Below are positions 11,901 through 21,521 of a stretch of 64,000 nucleotides of DNA, piece after piece. The position numbers were made by a program, and so were the translations under genes. How positions within the stretch are numbered: the first letter of the stretch is position 1; each line of letters begins with the position of its first letter. Below the pieces are notes generated by a model. The model saw only the letters and a program-made list of their open reading frames with translations. It did not search any database and was not told the DNA's origin. Source of the DNA: Physella acuta (lineage: Eukaryota > Mollusca > Gastropoda > Physidae); NCBI RefSeq assembly GCF_028476545.1, contig NW_026732652.1:62001-126000 (forward strand). Direction: 5' to 3'.

Positions 11901-13605
11901 ATAAAGATTAAACTTTACATATTGATTCTGGTGTTAGTAATAAGAATGCTAGTATACATATTGTACAGGTAATGTATAGATTTAGAACTTACAAGTCAAA
12001 TACAGAACAATATGATCAAGATACTTAACAATTTGCAATAAACATTGGATTTGTGTCGTATCCTTTGATAAATTCTTAAATGACATTAATTAATAAAGTG
12101 TTCATGTTTTCTTTCTATTATAGTTGCCTATAACTAAAACTGTAATGCAGTGCAGCTTATAAAATTGGGTATTATTATTTTTAATTTAGGCCCTTTATAG
12201 TATAGTACTTTATAGATCTAGATACTACAGATAGGCCTGTCAGTATTTACATTAAGGCCTAATAGTTTATATATAGGCCTATATATATTGTTACACATCT
12301 CTAGACCCATTATTATTTTATTGTTTTTATTTCCATTTAGATCTAGATCTAGATTCTATTTTTTTAAAAATTGTTTACAATAAATATAGATTTTTTTCTA
12401 CTTGAAAATGCCTTTATAATCTATTACTATTTATCTGCAATTCGTTAATGCTAGTTTGCTAGATCTAGTTAACCTGGTATTAAGAAGGTTAATAAAATCT
12501 GGCTAATTTAAAATTTTATAATTTATTTAGGCAGCAATTAGGCCTAATTACATTCTTCTCATTTTTAATCTAATAATTTAGATCTACAGTAAATTTATTT
12601 TAAAGCCCATTTTATTGTAACAGTCCATTTAAAAACAAACAGCTATTAAAAAACATCGTATGCGCATATCTATTAATATCTCGTAACCCGGCCGCCATTA
12701 TGAAATTACGCACGCTTTCTCGTTCCTACCCGTACGGGTTTTATCGCGCTACTCCTCATTGGCCTGTGCTTGAAAACCCTTCAAATCGACATTTCTATTT
12801 ATCCAAATGGTTGGCATGCTATTTAAGCCTATTTTCATACAATTTAGAGGATTATTTATATCTGAAATTTAGTTGTCAATGCGCCAGTTCGGTAGCGTCG
12901 GCATTTCGACAAATATTTGCTATTATCGGTGATCGCTTTTGGTATCGGACAATGTAAAACGGGAGCTAATTCATTTATTAGTATGTATAAAAGATGAAAT
13001 TCAACTCAAATATTCATATCGAATACATTTTATTCTTCGATTCCGATGGCGAGAATTAACATGTTAAAAAATGTCGAATTTCAACAAGTACGATGAAAAA
13101 GTCAGGATGTGGTCGTACCGAATCGAAACAGCGGAAGTCGAAAAACCTAAATATTGCTTCGGCTAGAGTCGGCAAGACAAAAACAATCAGTTTGGGCCAT
13201 AAATTTGTGGTTAGAGATCTAACTGCAATTTAATTGCTACATACTAATAATACTATAATAGACTTTGCAAAGTTAAATTAAAACAAACTTAGATCTAAAT
13301 CTAATATGACAATTAGGCCTAATAATTACCCTCAATTTAAATTTGTGAAACACCAACTAAAAACAAATGCTGCAAACTCAGACTATCGAAAATTGGTGGA
13401 TGTTTGTTTCTGTTAAAACTATGAGCAATTCAATTTGTTAATTAACAATAAAGTTTCTTTAATGATTCAGTGGATAAGCGCATAGATCTATATGGGATTT
13501 ATTTAAACTCATACTTACACCTGTAGATACTTCTGTATTCATCCATTCTAAGCCGCTGCCTAACATTCCAGGACCGTTGTTGAAACTGCTAGTCATAGTA
13601 GCCAT
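5832..13605 (-). CDS. PSMB6: Proteasome subunit beta type-6 (beta-1, caspase-like), six exons
   Basis: Catalytic beta-1 subunit of the 20S proteasome, cleaving after acidic residues inside the core particle. Spliced from six coding exons: 13605-13519, 9854-9787, 9554-9423, 8604-8475, 8067-7923 and 5962-5832. The total is 693 nt, or 230 aa; human PSMB6 is about 239. All introns obey GT-AG and all phases agree. A 29-residue propeptide ends STG, and the mature chain begins [11 protein letters not shown]. In mature numbering, nucleophile Thr1, Asp17 (GADSR) and Lys33 (RVTDKLT) are present. Arg45 ([11 protein letters not shown]), the S1 residue linked to caspase-like specificity, is also present. 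GGSGS and RDGSSGG are conserved too. The start is the first ATG, followed closely by a second one (MATM). I see no frameshift or missing active-site residue, so the gene looks intact. No neighbouring gene is recognised. Confidence 0.97.
5951..6660. repeat. Minisatellite in PSMB6 intron 5, ~78-bp unit
   Basis: About nine imperfect units, each containing AGAAAATTTAATG(C/T)ATCATC, TTCAACATGGGAATCAGGGG and CTAGGGACAC. The first unit overlaps the exon 6 acceptor and about 12 coding bases. Read on the gene strand, the units therefore present repeated pyrimidine tracts followed by CCTAG. Some units lack GTAGCTAGGG or CAGCTAGGAA. Confidence 0.9.
6661..7922 (-). other. Rest of PSMB6 intron 5
   Basis: AT-rich intronic sequence between the minisatellite and exon 5. 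Short open frames on either strand here show no recognisable domain. I see no RNA gene or mobile element. Confidence 0.6.
7923..8067 (-). CDS. PSMB6: PSMB6 coding exon 5 (residues 140-188)
   Basis: Encodes [20 protein letters not shown], then [13 protein letters not shown] and a lysine-rich helix. It includes the GGSGS turn near the active site. It ends one base into a serine codon before a GTAAGT donor. Confidence 0.95.
8068..8474 (-). other. PSMB6 intron 4
   Basis: A 407-nt AT-rich intron with GTAGGC donor and CTCTAG acceptor. Nothing else is recognised inside it. Confidence 0.7.
8475..8604 (-). CDS. PSMB6: PSMB6 coding exon 4 (residues 96-139)
   Basis: Encodes [20 protein letters not shown], then [20 protein letters not shown] and GGQ. 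The acceptor is GATGACAG and the donor GTAGGC. The AGIIVAGWD stretch is strongly conserved in beta-1 subunits. Confidence 0.95.
8920..9235. repeat. Minisatellite in PSMB6 intron 3, 33-bp unit
   Basis: About eight near-perfect head-to-tail copies of a 33-bp unit containing TTTATTCCACCCCACAACCA, followed by more diverged copies toward 9360. Because 33 is divisible by three, all frames stay open. The apparent 94-133 aa frames on both strands are artefacts of the repeat. Confidence 0.92.
9423..9554 (-). CDS. PSMB6: PSMB6 coding exon 3 (residues 52-96)
   Basis: Encodes [20 protein letters not shown] then [14 protein letters not shown], with Lys33 and Arg45 of the mature chain. The acceptor is TTATAG and the donor GTAGGT. 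It is 132 nt. Confidence 0.95.
9787..9854 (-). CDS. PSMB6: PSMB6 coding exon 2 (residues 30-52, mature N-terminus)
   Basis: Starts after CTTCCAG and encodes [20 protein letters not shown] and onward. It carries the catalytic Thr1 and Asp17 of the mature chain and ends in phase 2 before GTAAAA. It is 68 nt. Confidence 0.95.
9855..13518 (-). other. PSMB6 intron 1 (3.66 kb)
   Basis: AT-rich intron. It contains a possible tRNA-like SINE scrap on the minus strand at about 10800-10930 (GGGTTCAATCCCAATTGG). It also contains three diverged copies of a TTGCTAT...AAACTTT(G/A)CA block at about 11525, 11711 and 11887. A plus-strand frame at 12700-12957 lies behind GCCGCCATTATG, but no family is recognised. 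Confidence 0.5.
11525..11930. repeat. Diverged ~180-bp tandem units
   Basis: Blocks beginning TTGCTAT and followed by a TGATAAAACTTTGCAC-like string recur at spacings of about 187 and 175 bp. Similarity is weak, so this is probably an old tandem duplication. Confidence 0.35.
13519..13605 (-). CDS. PSMB6: PSMB6 coding exon 1 (propeptide, residues 1-29)
   Basis: Encodes [13 protein letters not shown] through EVSTG. It ends GGT followed by the consensus donor GTAAGT. The exon boundary falls exactly between Gly29 and the catalytic Thr30, so the removed propeptide has its own exon. Confidence 0.95.
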
Positions 13606-14090
13606 TTTGTTTGACTGTGCATTAAAGAGTTAAATTCCTGTTTTATTACGGAAACTATAATTTCGCCTTTTATCTTTCTAATAGTTTAAGATCTGTGTAG
13701 GGCCTATATTAAAAAAAATACCATTGGCAACTATATTTTTTTCCAACCATCTGCTGCTACAATTAGTGATAATACATATAGATCTATATTGATAATTATA
13801 AAATAGCGTTAAAGAAATTGTAACGCTGTTCATGTACCATAAAAGTACAAAAGAAATGTTATTAAAGTAATTAAGTAAACCTAAAAGCATTGGAAGCAGG
13901 GCCTATACATGTTTACTAGTAGTAACTCCAGTATTTGAACTGACAATATATTTCTTAACATATTCACAATATTATTTTGTTTTCGATATATTTAATAATA
14001 TTTAATAAATTCTCTTCATCAGACACAGGCAACTGCGATAGAAGATTTTTTTGTAAAAGGGGAGTAATAATGATGTATTGCTTTTGGGAT
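13606..14090 (-). promoter_or_regulatory. Region upstream of PSMB6 (5' UTR and promoter by position)
   Basis: Assigned by location only. It lies immediately upstream of the start codon. No convincing TATA box, CpG island or transcription start can be fixed by eye. Confidence 0.3.
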
Positions 14091-14154
14091 TAGCCCGTAG
14101 TGTCGAAACGAAAGTACAGATATTTTAAACTTGGCCGTACTGTCGAAAATCCCG
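14091..14154 (+). repeat. Dispersed motif, CCCGTAGTGTCGAAACGAAAG
   Basis: Contains CGTAGTGTCGAAACGAAAGT, then after about 20 bp CCGTACTGTCGAAA, a variant of the same word. A reverse-complement copy with the same two-part layout lies at about 28025-28082. Confidence 0.6.
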
Positions 14155-14535
14155 CTGAAATATTTTTAAGTAGTCGAACAGCTAAGATCGTTGTTTATTT
14201 TACTTAAATAATTTACGATACCGAAACTAGATCCAACAGAAAACATAATTAATTGATTTGGTGGGAAATATCTAGATCTCTAGATCTTTTTGTAGAAAAT
14301 AAAATAGATCTTGGCACTGATTAGTAAATTACACAATAATTAGATCTACATCTACATCTCTATTTTAACGTATTTTATTTCACGTTCACCTCCAGTTGAG
14401 CGTATTTTATTATTAATTAATTTAATAATAGGCCTAATGAATTATAATAATTAATATTACATTATTAATAATTAATTTCTAATTTATTAATATTTTTTTT
14501 TTATTTATAACATTTTTATTGATAACCCTTGCCTT

Positions 14536-14862
14536 AGCTAGCATAGCACGGGTGGGGGGGGGGGGGGTGCAGACTGCACCAGATGACACTATTTAAGGGG
14601 GTGACACCAAGGCAAAAAATTGCAAAATATACAGAAGAAAAATGTTGTTTTGCCAGTCCCATTAATGATTAATTAAAGTTAAATAGTCTTTTAAGTACAA
14701 ATTGACAATTATTACCAGAGGGTGGGGGTGATACCATGTCGTAAAGGTACTAAAGTACTAACTATAGAGAAAACATTGCTACATCCAAGTTCCAACTGTA
14801 TTATTAACAGACTAAAGATAAACCTCGTTACTTGGGTGACACCCGATCTAGCGATGCCATTG
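14536..14862. mobile_element. Degraded hAT-like MITE, family I
   Basis: It carries the family I interior: a G run, TGCAGACTGCACCAGATGAC, then GACACCAAGGCAAAAAATTG. The ends are altered (AGCTAGCATAGCACGG and CGATCTAGCGATGCCATTG). It is older than the copies at 26862 and 36718. Confidence 0.65.
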
Positions 14863-14921
14863 GGCCTTAGACGTAAGCACTTTATTTAAATTTTTACTAA
14901 TTTCAAAACTTTAATCTTCAG

Positions 14922-15043
14922 GTTCTCTCAACATGGAGACAGGAATAAGACAGACACAGGGACAAAGATACCAACAATGTTCTAGAACACTGCAATCAAC
15001 TGATTTACAACCCTCTGTATTCAAGTGGCTAGAGTACTACCAT
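14922..15043 (+). other. Candidate exon A of an unidentified divergent transcript
   Basis: Follows a good acceptor (TTTAATCTTCAG) and ends at CAT before GTATGT. It has an ATG at 14933 with 37 open codons (METGIRQTQGQRYQQCSRTL and onward). No protein family is recognised. Splice-like sites are common in AT-rich DNA, so this could be chance. Confidence 0.22.
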
Positions 15044-15245
15044 GTATGTTACTTTAAGAGTTAATTGTTCAGATCCCTTTATGTGACTTCTGTGGGGTGG
15101 AGGACTATACTACATTCTAAATTTTAAGTATTCCATTTAAGAGTGTAAACTAAATTAAGATATTAGTAATATTATTAGTATCACTTTTAAGTACCATTTA
15201 TACTGTACTATAATAAAGTAAACTGATCTTGTCATTGTTTTGCAG

Positions 15246-15319
15246 GTGTTTTGTGCTTATGGGTTTATGATTACAGTAAAAAATAAAACCAAGTGCTGTG
15301 ATAGGTTGAAACAAACCAG
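15246..15319 (+). other. Candidate exon B of the same transcript
   Basis: Lies between TTGTTTTGCAG and ACCAG/GTATGA, and stays open in the phase expected from candidate exon A. A third acceptor (TTCCTTTCAG) at 15524 leads into SINE-like DNA and soon to a stop. A short peptide or a non-coding RNA would both fit. Confidence 0.2.
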
Positions 15320-15524
15320 GTATGATTGTAAATATGAAAGAATTTCCAATCTGATTTAATTAAAGGTGAAACTTTTGTTGGTAAACTAATTGCATTATAA
15401 CAGTAAAAAATGTAACACTGAATAATAAAGCTGAATGATAAATTAAAAACCATTATGTAGAGCTGAACTGTTGTGATTGTATTTTGTTAATTTTTTTTAT
15501 TTGTACATGTAAGCTTCCTTTCAG

Positions 15525-15665
15525 GTCCATGGGACAGATGGAGAGATCATGAGTTTCTCTGACTTTGGCATAGGAAGGGATAGTGTAGTCAAGTTTAATA
15601 CAATGCTCAGCCACCTTTATTTTCCCAACCAGTTACTAGAGCCCATTATTAGAACTTGAGACTAT
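15525..15665 (-). mobile_element. tRNA-derived SINE fragment
   Basis: Resembles the minus-strand tail half of the common SINE: a GAGTTTCTCTGAC block, a GGGATAGTGTAGTCAAG block, then CCAGTTACTAGAGCCCATTA. It is diverged and lacks the tRNA-like head. Confidence 0.55.
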
Positions 15666-15852
15666 CAGGTTAGTTATCCAATGTTCTGCTACTCACATAC
15701 ACTATTATTTGTATATAGTTATATTTTATAAATCATTTGTTTATTTATCATTGTGAATTTAAGGTTACACTAAACAAGCACCAACTGTACTGCAATGTAC
15801 TTCCCAATGAGAAGTGGGGTGCAAACATTTGATTTAAAGCAAATTATGTAAG

Positions 15853-16093
15853 GTGATGGTGTGGCTTAGCTATGGAGCAAGACGGTATAACCCAAAGTCT
15901 CAAGTTTGAATCTGGATTCAAGTCAGCAGAACTTCCCTGAGTTCACCCAGCTGCTCTGATAGATACCTAACTCACGTTAGGAAAAGTAAAGGAGACTGGG
16001 CATAGTGCTGACCACACTATCCCTTCATATGCTGAAGTCACAGAAACAGCTTATCTCTACTGCACTTGCCCCATGGACCGGCAGGCTAAATAA
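15853..16093 (+). mobile_element. tRNA-derived SINE, near full length
   Basis: The tRNA-like head has a B-box-like AAGTTTGAATCTGG. It is followed by the central block GATACCTAACTCACGTTAGG, then GACTGGGCATAGTGCTGACC, and the tail GAAGTCACAGAAACAGC. It is the same family as 62103-62352 but more diverged. Confidence 0.8.
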
Positions 16094-16559
16094 ACTTAAG
16101 TGATGTGATACATATAATATTAATTTGTTAACCAAAACATTTTGTTTGTCTGCAGCGAACCTGGATTAATAAAACAGTGAAATCTTGCTGGAAGGTGCTA
16201 TCACAGTATAACTGGTAACTAAAAAAAAATTTTGATGCTATTTTATTTTAATATTTAGTAGGGCTATATATGAGTTGAACTAAACTAAAAAAGATATTTT
16301 CATACATGAACTAATATGTGGACACTATTGATTCTAAATGTAAAAAACTCAGATATCTTACTGTTAATTCAAAATGTGTGCTATATCAGTCAGCATGTTT
16401 GCCAAAGCCACATTGTCAAACAAATGTTTGAAATAAAGGGTAGACCTTTGTAGACAATCTTTATTTTAGTACAATTTCCACACTCAAGATATTTCAGTTT
16501 TAATATGTCACCATAACAGCAACTGGTGGAGGGCGTCTCTTTAAAGATTAAACCTTTGT

Positions 16560-17120
16560 CTTTATTTTCTTACAGAATGTGTATTTTTTGTTTCCCAGGA
16601 TTTACCAGCCTGAGGATTAAGGCGTCTCTTCAAGATGGATGTTAGAACATCACAGATGGTTATTTTTTCAGCCCACCTGATGTTCAGTTTGCTACACAGC
16701 CATTCATTATTGAAAGTCTCAGAACCATAGAGGAGAACAAATTTTACATTGCTGTTCAACAGTCATATTTGGAAAACTGTAGACAGCTCTTGACATCCAT
16801 ATTGTGCGGAGGATGTTGGATACTTTGCTGATGTCTTTTGATGTCCTCATCTGCTCCCCCATCTTCTTACAACAGATCCTAGATGTGTGAAGCGATCCTG
16901 CTCCAAAATAGTCATTTCTTGTATCCTAAGTGGAACTCCTGTTTGTTGTTGATTCTTATCTCTTCTGTTTTTTCCAGTTGATCATTAAGCCTATATTAAG
17001 AAGGTTCATCATAGTTTGCTTAGCGTGGATTGGGCATGTTGTTGTCAATGTGAGTGAGAGTATAGCATCCTCAATATCTAGACCTCCAGCTAAGTGAGGG
17101 TCCACTGTATTTCAACCTTT
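16560..17120 (-). mobile_element. Decayed non-LTR retrotransposon (LINE) reverse transcriptase segment
   Basis: On the minus strand, fragments read like the C-terminal reverse-transcriptase region of RTE/craniofacial-development-protein-2-like LINEs. These are AGGLDIEDAILS (compare GLDYADDIALL), TMMNLLNIGLMINWKK, then SKVSNILRTIWMSRAVYSFP. After these comes NSNVKFVLLYGSETF followed by LNIRWAEKITICDVL. The frame shifts and stops several times and the YADD-type motif is degraded. It is therefore a dead 5'-truncated copy. The exact clade is uncertain. Confidence 0.72.
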
Positions 17121-17931
17121 TGGTCTGATGTACTTTATTGGTGAAAAGCTTATACTTATAACATTTCTGTACTCACTGAAAAAGGGCTGGTTAACTTGTG
17201 GATAATCTGGCAGTTGGAGTCTTTGTGCAGGTGTTGGATACTATTGCTGAATTTCTTAGCGATTGAATGTGCAAATTCAATTTTTTCACTAGGTTGGCTT
17301 TCATGTAGAGATATTCTGCTACGCAGTATTTGTTTATAAATATGTGTTTCTATATATATATATATATATATATATGCATATATTTATGTTTGTGTGTGAA
17401 ACTAAGGTCTAGTTACACACAGTCATATAATATTAAAAACTTGTTAGATTAAGATGTGGATTAGAGATTGTCTGTTGCCATCAAATTTTTATTTATTGTG
17501 GAGGTTGTATGTATTGATTCCATTTTGTCTAGTTATTGAGCATACTGAAATCTGATAATATTGATTTATCTATCTACTTACTTGTCCACTTGTAACCTAT
17601 ATGATCTATTACTTAATTGTAGCATCAAAAGTATTCTTTTAATGTGAATAAAAATGTTAAACAAGTAAACTATCGCTTCATGTTACAGTATAAATTTAAG
17701 TAGCCAGTTTGTGCACCTGTAATTTTCTTGTAGTGGGAAGGGCATTCATCTCACAGTGAAGTAAACATGTCTAGCATTTACTATGATTTACACTAGTATT
17801 AGTAAAAGTAATTCAAGAGAATTGCAAATTGCATATTTTTATGCATCTGTATTGGGAGGTTAAAAAAAATAATTATGCACATTATCAATCTTCATATATA
17901 TAGTTAACACATACATTAAAGTATAGCAAAG
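17121..17931. other. Intergenic AT-rich DNA
   Basis: Contains a short (TA)n run at about 17352-17375. No gene is recognised. Confidence 0.5.
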
Positions 17932-17976
17932 CAGTGACGTCGCTAGTTCGCACTCCACGCCCGCGCTACGCCTCTG
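17932..17976. mobile_element. Miniature 45-bp hAT MITE, family I
   Basis: Starts CAGTGACGTCGCTAG and ends GCGCTACGCCTCTG, with only about 15 bp of interior. A perfect 8-bp duplication, TAGCAAAG, flanks it at 17924-17931 and 17977-17984. This shows it inserted as a discrete element or shrank afterward. Confidence 0.85.
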
Positions 17977-18857
17977 TAGCAAAGTGTATATATATCCCAC
18001 TGACAAGCTTTTAAAAATGTAGGGTACCAGCACAGGCGACAATGTCTCAATCACTAGTAAATAGGCTTGAAAGTACTACATGGACTTGTACAACTAATTG
18101 AGCTGTAATATGTTGCAAGATATGTATGGCTTGATGACACTGACAGGTGCTTAATAAAAAGCAAAGGATTAATATACCAGTGTAGTTTTTATGTACGAGA
18201 GGTTTATGGGGGGGGGGGGGGGGGGTTAGGGCAAGTGTCTAATATCAGAAAGGGATGCTAGTTACGGCGCTTCATGAACAACGAGAGCTTCATTTATGAC
18301 AGGATTAATCAGATTAATTTCAAACTTTTGCTTGGAGGAGGTGGATCACCTTTATTACAGAAGTAGGTGAGGATGTCAGATTTAGGGAATTTACAAGAGT
18401 ACCCTAATGTTTGTTAGTAAACCGGTAATAAAATACTTTCTGGCTCTAACACCGATGTAGACTTCATGAACTTTATAAGTAGGTACTAGTTAGTTACACG
18501 TCAAGTATATTACTCGTTAACTAAAATAGTGTTGTACATGTTCACCCCCGCAATCTATTTGCCGCTCTAAAAGGCTGAGTTACTCCAATGCCAACTTTCT
18601 CAAGTACATCCACTCTGATGCAAGGTAAGATACAAGAATCTGACGAAGAAAAGTTTACTCGTGACCCAGAGAAAAACAAAATTTCGCCTGGTCAGCCTCA
18701 TTCACTAATATTGACAAACTTTAAGCGATTAGCCCCAGAATCCACGATGACAATAGTACAGAAAACAATACCAACGTAAGTCAAAGCTCGGCAAGGTGGG
18801 ATGCGACTTCTTTATGATGGTTTAATCAATTTCAGAGAGAACAAATACAAGAACAAA

Positions 18858-18906
18858 GTTTCTTCCAGGCAGAGTTTCTTCCAGGCAGAGTTTCTTCTAG
18901 GCATCT
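18858..18906 (+). repeat. Triplicated MITE-end motif (GTTTCTTCCAGGCAGA)
   Basis: Three direct 17-bp copies of the family II terminus. They lead into a C-rich stretch with the family interior (GAACAAAATGGAATTTATAT). A matching right terminus was not found. Confidence 0.7.
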
Positions 18907-19045
18907 CTTTCACCGCCCCCCCCCCCCCCGAACAAAATGGAATTTATATAGAAAATATATACTTTCGACAGTGTCCGCCCCCCCCCCGTCAATTACCCCC
19001 TTGTCAATCCCCCCCCCCCCCCGGGGAATTACCCCCCCCCCCCCT
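18907..19045. repeat. C-rich left flank, inverted relative to 19494-19625
   Basis: Holds GTCAATTACCCCC and GGGAATTACCCCC words. Their reverse complements (GGGGGTAATTGACAGG) form the right flank of the telomere-like stretch. Confidence 0.65.
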
Positions 19046-19179
19046 TTCAAGTTAAAATCCTAACTCTAACTAGAATTTTATACCTATATACTACTTTAAT
19101 CCAAACCTTAAGAAAAAGACCAAAACCTAAGAATCCACCTTAGCCTAAAACTTCACACAAAACCAAAACCAAAGCTAGA

Positions 19180-19493
19180 CACAACCCTAACCCTAAAACT
19201 AGCTCTAACACTAACCCTAGCCCTAACCCTAATCTTAACTCTAACCCTAGCCCTAACCCTAACCCTAATCCTAACCCTAGCCCTAGCCCTAACCCTAACC
19301 CTAGCCCTAAAACCTAACCCTAGCCCTAAACCTAGCCCTAACCCTAACCCTAGCCCTAAAACCTAACCCTAACCCTAACACTAAACCTAGCCCTAACCCT
19401 AAACCTAACCCTAGCCCTGAAACCTAACCCTAACCCTAACCCTAGCCCTAACCCTAACCCTAACCCTAGCTCTAACCCTAACTCTAACCCTGT
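19180..19493 (+). repeat. Interstitial telomere-like repeat, degenerate (CCCTAA)n
   Basis: About 300 bp of CCCTAACCCTAA interleaved with CCCTAGCCCTAA and CCCTAAAACCTAA variants. Molluscan telomeres are TTAGGG repeats. The degeneracy and both flanks being ordinary sequence argue for an internal block, not a chromosome end. Confidence 0.85.
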
Positions 19494-19625
19494 CCGGGGG
19501 GGGGGGGTAATGTCCTACTGGGCGGGGGGTAATTGACAGGGGGGGGGGGTAATTGACAGGGGGGTAATTACTCTGGGGGGGGGGGGGTAATGTCGGGGGG
19601 GGGAATATCCAGGGGGTAATTGACA
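19494..19625. repeat. G-rich right flank of the telomere-like block
   Basis: Four or five copies of (G)nTAATTGACAGG or (G)nTAATGTC, inverted relative to the C-rich flank at 18907-19045. Confidence 0.7.
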
Positions 19626-19721
19626 GGGTGGAAATGCCCTGTTCCCGTTGACATACATCTAGTTCTGACAAGATTTTGGAAAAATATCGATGTTATAAGA
19701 AAAATTCTACAGCAATTTTAA

Positions 19722-19852
19722 GGGGGGGGGGGGGGGGGGGTGGGTTGTAGACTGAGGTTGTGACGTCATTTAGGGGGGGGGGGGGTCTTGATTTTTGTGA
19801 AGATGTGTGACGGAGGGTAGGGGGAAGCGTGAGGTCATTTATGGATGACCCC
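19722..19852 (-). mobile_element. Partial MITE, family IV (GGGTCATCCATAAAT end)
   Basis: The reverse complement matches 32678-32820: GGGGTCATCCATAAATGACC, then CTACCCTCCGTCACACAT, then TAAATGACGTCACAACCTCA. Only one terminus is present. Confidence 0.65.
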
Positions 19853-20039
19853 TTATTAAAAAATAAAAAGATTTCTAAGTTTAAACTTCGTCGAGAAATT
19901 CAATTTGAACTACAATAATAATTTTACAGAAAAATAAAGCACGTGGAAATACCATTTCGGACCTTACAGTAAGTAGGGCATACTTCAAAGAAGAGTTTTC
20001 CTGTTTCCGTGACCATTGAAGACCCATAAGAAGTGATAA

Positions 20040-20134
20040 TAATAATGTGGTCGGTTCTATGACCTTTATTAAACATAGTCAGGTACCCATCAGATCTGAG
20101 TCAACTCAGATACGTCCTAAGTACTTGATTCTGG
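20040..20134 (-). mobile_element. Old SINE, first part, interrupted by the LTR element
   Basis: A diverged minus-strand SINE containing CAGGTACCCATCAGATCTGA. It runs up to the TCTGG target site and resumes at 26283-26345 with tRNA-like head sequence. Confidence 0.6.
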
Positions 20135-20999
20135 TGTGACGGTAATGTGATTCTACCGCCACCCTGTGCTCCGCGTCTTCCTCCCTCTTCTTCCCCCCCC
20201 CCCCCCCCCCCCCCGTTAGACTGTTCAGTCGCTAGATCTACATTGTGACTCATCCCAAGCCGAAAAGGCTTATGGGACAGGCCCGTCGCTGGTGCGATAT
20301 TAGGGCCGGTAACCGATTAACTCGGTCTTTCTACCCCGACCACTGCCCTTGCTCAGCGCACCTGCACGCTAACCCTCACCCTGGGTATAAGCGTCCAAGA
20401 AATTAGGAGTTATCGCTTCTTAACAGAAGGTATTTGATTATTTTAAAAAACTAGAAATCTATAATATCGACCTTAAGTGTCATATGTTTTATTGTCTGCA
20501 TTTGATGTAATTTTACTATTATCTATATTGTTGTAATTTTCCCTCAACTTGAGTTGTATTGAATGAGTACCTCTCATTACTATATCCCACAACATTGTTC
20601 TATCCTACACATGTAACTCTAGTTATGTTGTTTATGTTAGCAATATTTAGTAGGCCATGCCTTCTATTTACAGCGTTCTAGGTCGGGGACCAATCATTCA
20701 ACTCACAACTGCTATTTTAACAGACAAGGCGAACGCATGTGTACGCGTTGGAAGTCTCAAGTTATTAAGTTATGTAAACTCTATATGTGTAATGAAAGTT
20801 TATAATTAAGACATCACATACGCAAAACAAAGTTTGTAATAAATTTATTAATAACCTTCTAGGTTATTAGCGTTATTATTTTAATATCAGTAACTGTTGT
20901 ACTATATTCCCGGTAGAGAAGCGGCACAGACCCTCCTACCGGTTGAATTTACAGATTTTACTACTATCACGGTACAAATATACAATTTTACCGTTAACA
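20135..20999 (+). repeat. 5' LTR (865 bp)
   Basis: Begins TGTGACGGTAATG and ends TTACCGTTAACA. It matches the 3' LTR base for base by eye except for the length of a C run. Confidence 0.95.
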
Positions 21000-21017
21000 T
21001 GGGGGCTCGTCAAACTA
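21000..21017 (+). other. Primer binding site, tRNA-Pro-like
   Basis: TGGGGGCTCGTC lies directly after the 5' LTR. It agrees over 12 bases with the tRNA-Pro primer site of murine leukaemia virus-type elements. The remaining bases differ. Confidence 0.6.
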
Positions 21018-21521
21018 AATACTAGACACGAGTTAGCCACTCGTATTTGAAATTTTGCTGTTTCACATATTTGTATTTTACTTAACTAGGCAATATTCAC
21101 TAGTTTTGTTATTTTTACAGAGGAACTGACTGTGTTATCTTTATTAAATCTGTCATCGCTTTCTGCAGGACATCTGCTGTGTTAACATCATGTACTATTG
21201 TCATCATTGCTGACTCGCCTAAAGCTGCTGACAGCGGAGGATTCTCTCGGTAAAGTAGTTGTTTTCTTTTCACTTGCTCCCCTCTGCACTTTGCTCGGTC
21301 GTTTCCCCTTCAAATTAAACTGTTCGTTTTACAACTCACTTATTAGAGGGTCAACTGGCATAAGGGCTGATCAGGTACATTTAACAGGTTTAACTTATCG
21401 CCAACAAGCCTACGTGCAAAGAAAATATTTACGTGCCAGCACATCCGCCTATTTACACAGCCCAACCGCTAGTATCTAACAGGGGGAAAAGACACACGAT
21501 CCGGCAAGTCTAATTAGCATA
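21018..21521 (+). other. LTR-element leader
   Basis: Untranslated leader between the primer site and gag. The short open frame here is not recognised as a protein. Confidence 0.5.

Noticed and set aside
12700-12957. 85-aa plus-strand gene in PSMB6 intron 1
   Set aside because: The context GCCGCCATTATG is start-like, but the peptide matches nothing I recognise and lies antisense in an intron.
19180-19493. Chromosome end
   Set aside because: The telomere-like repeat is short and degenerate, and ordinary sequence continues for tens of kilobases on both sides.
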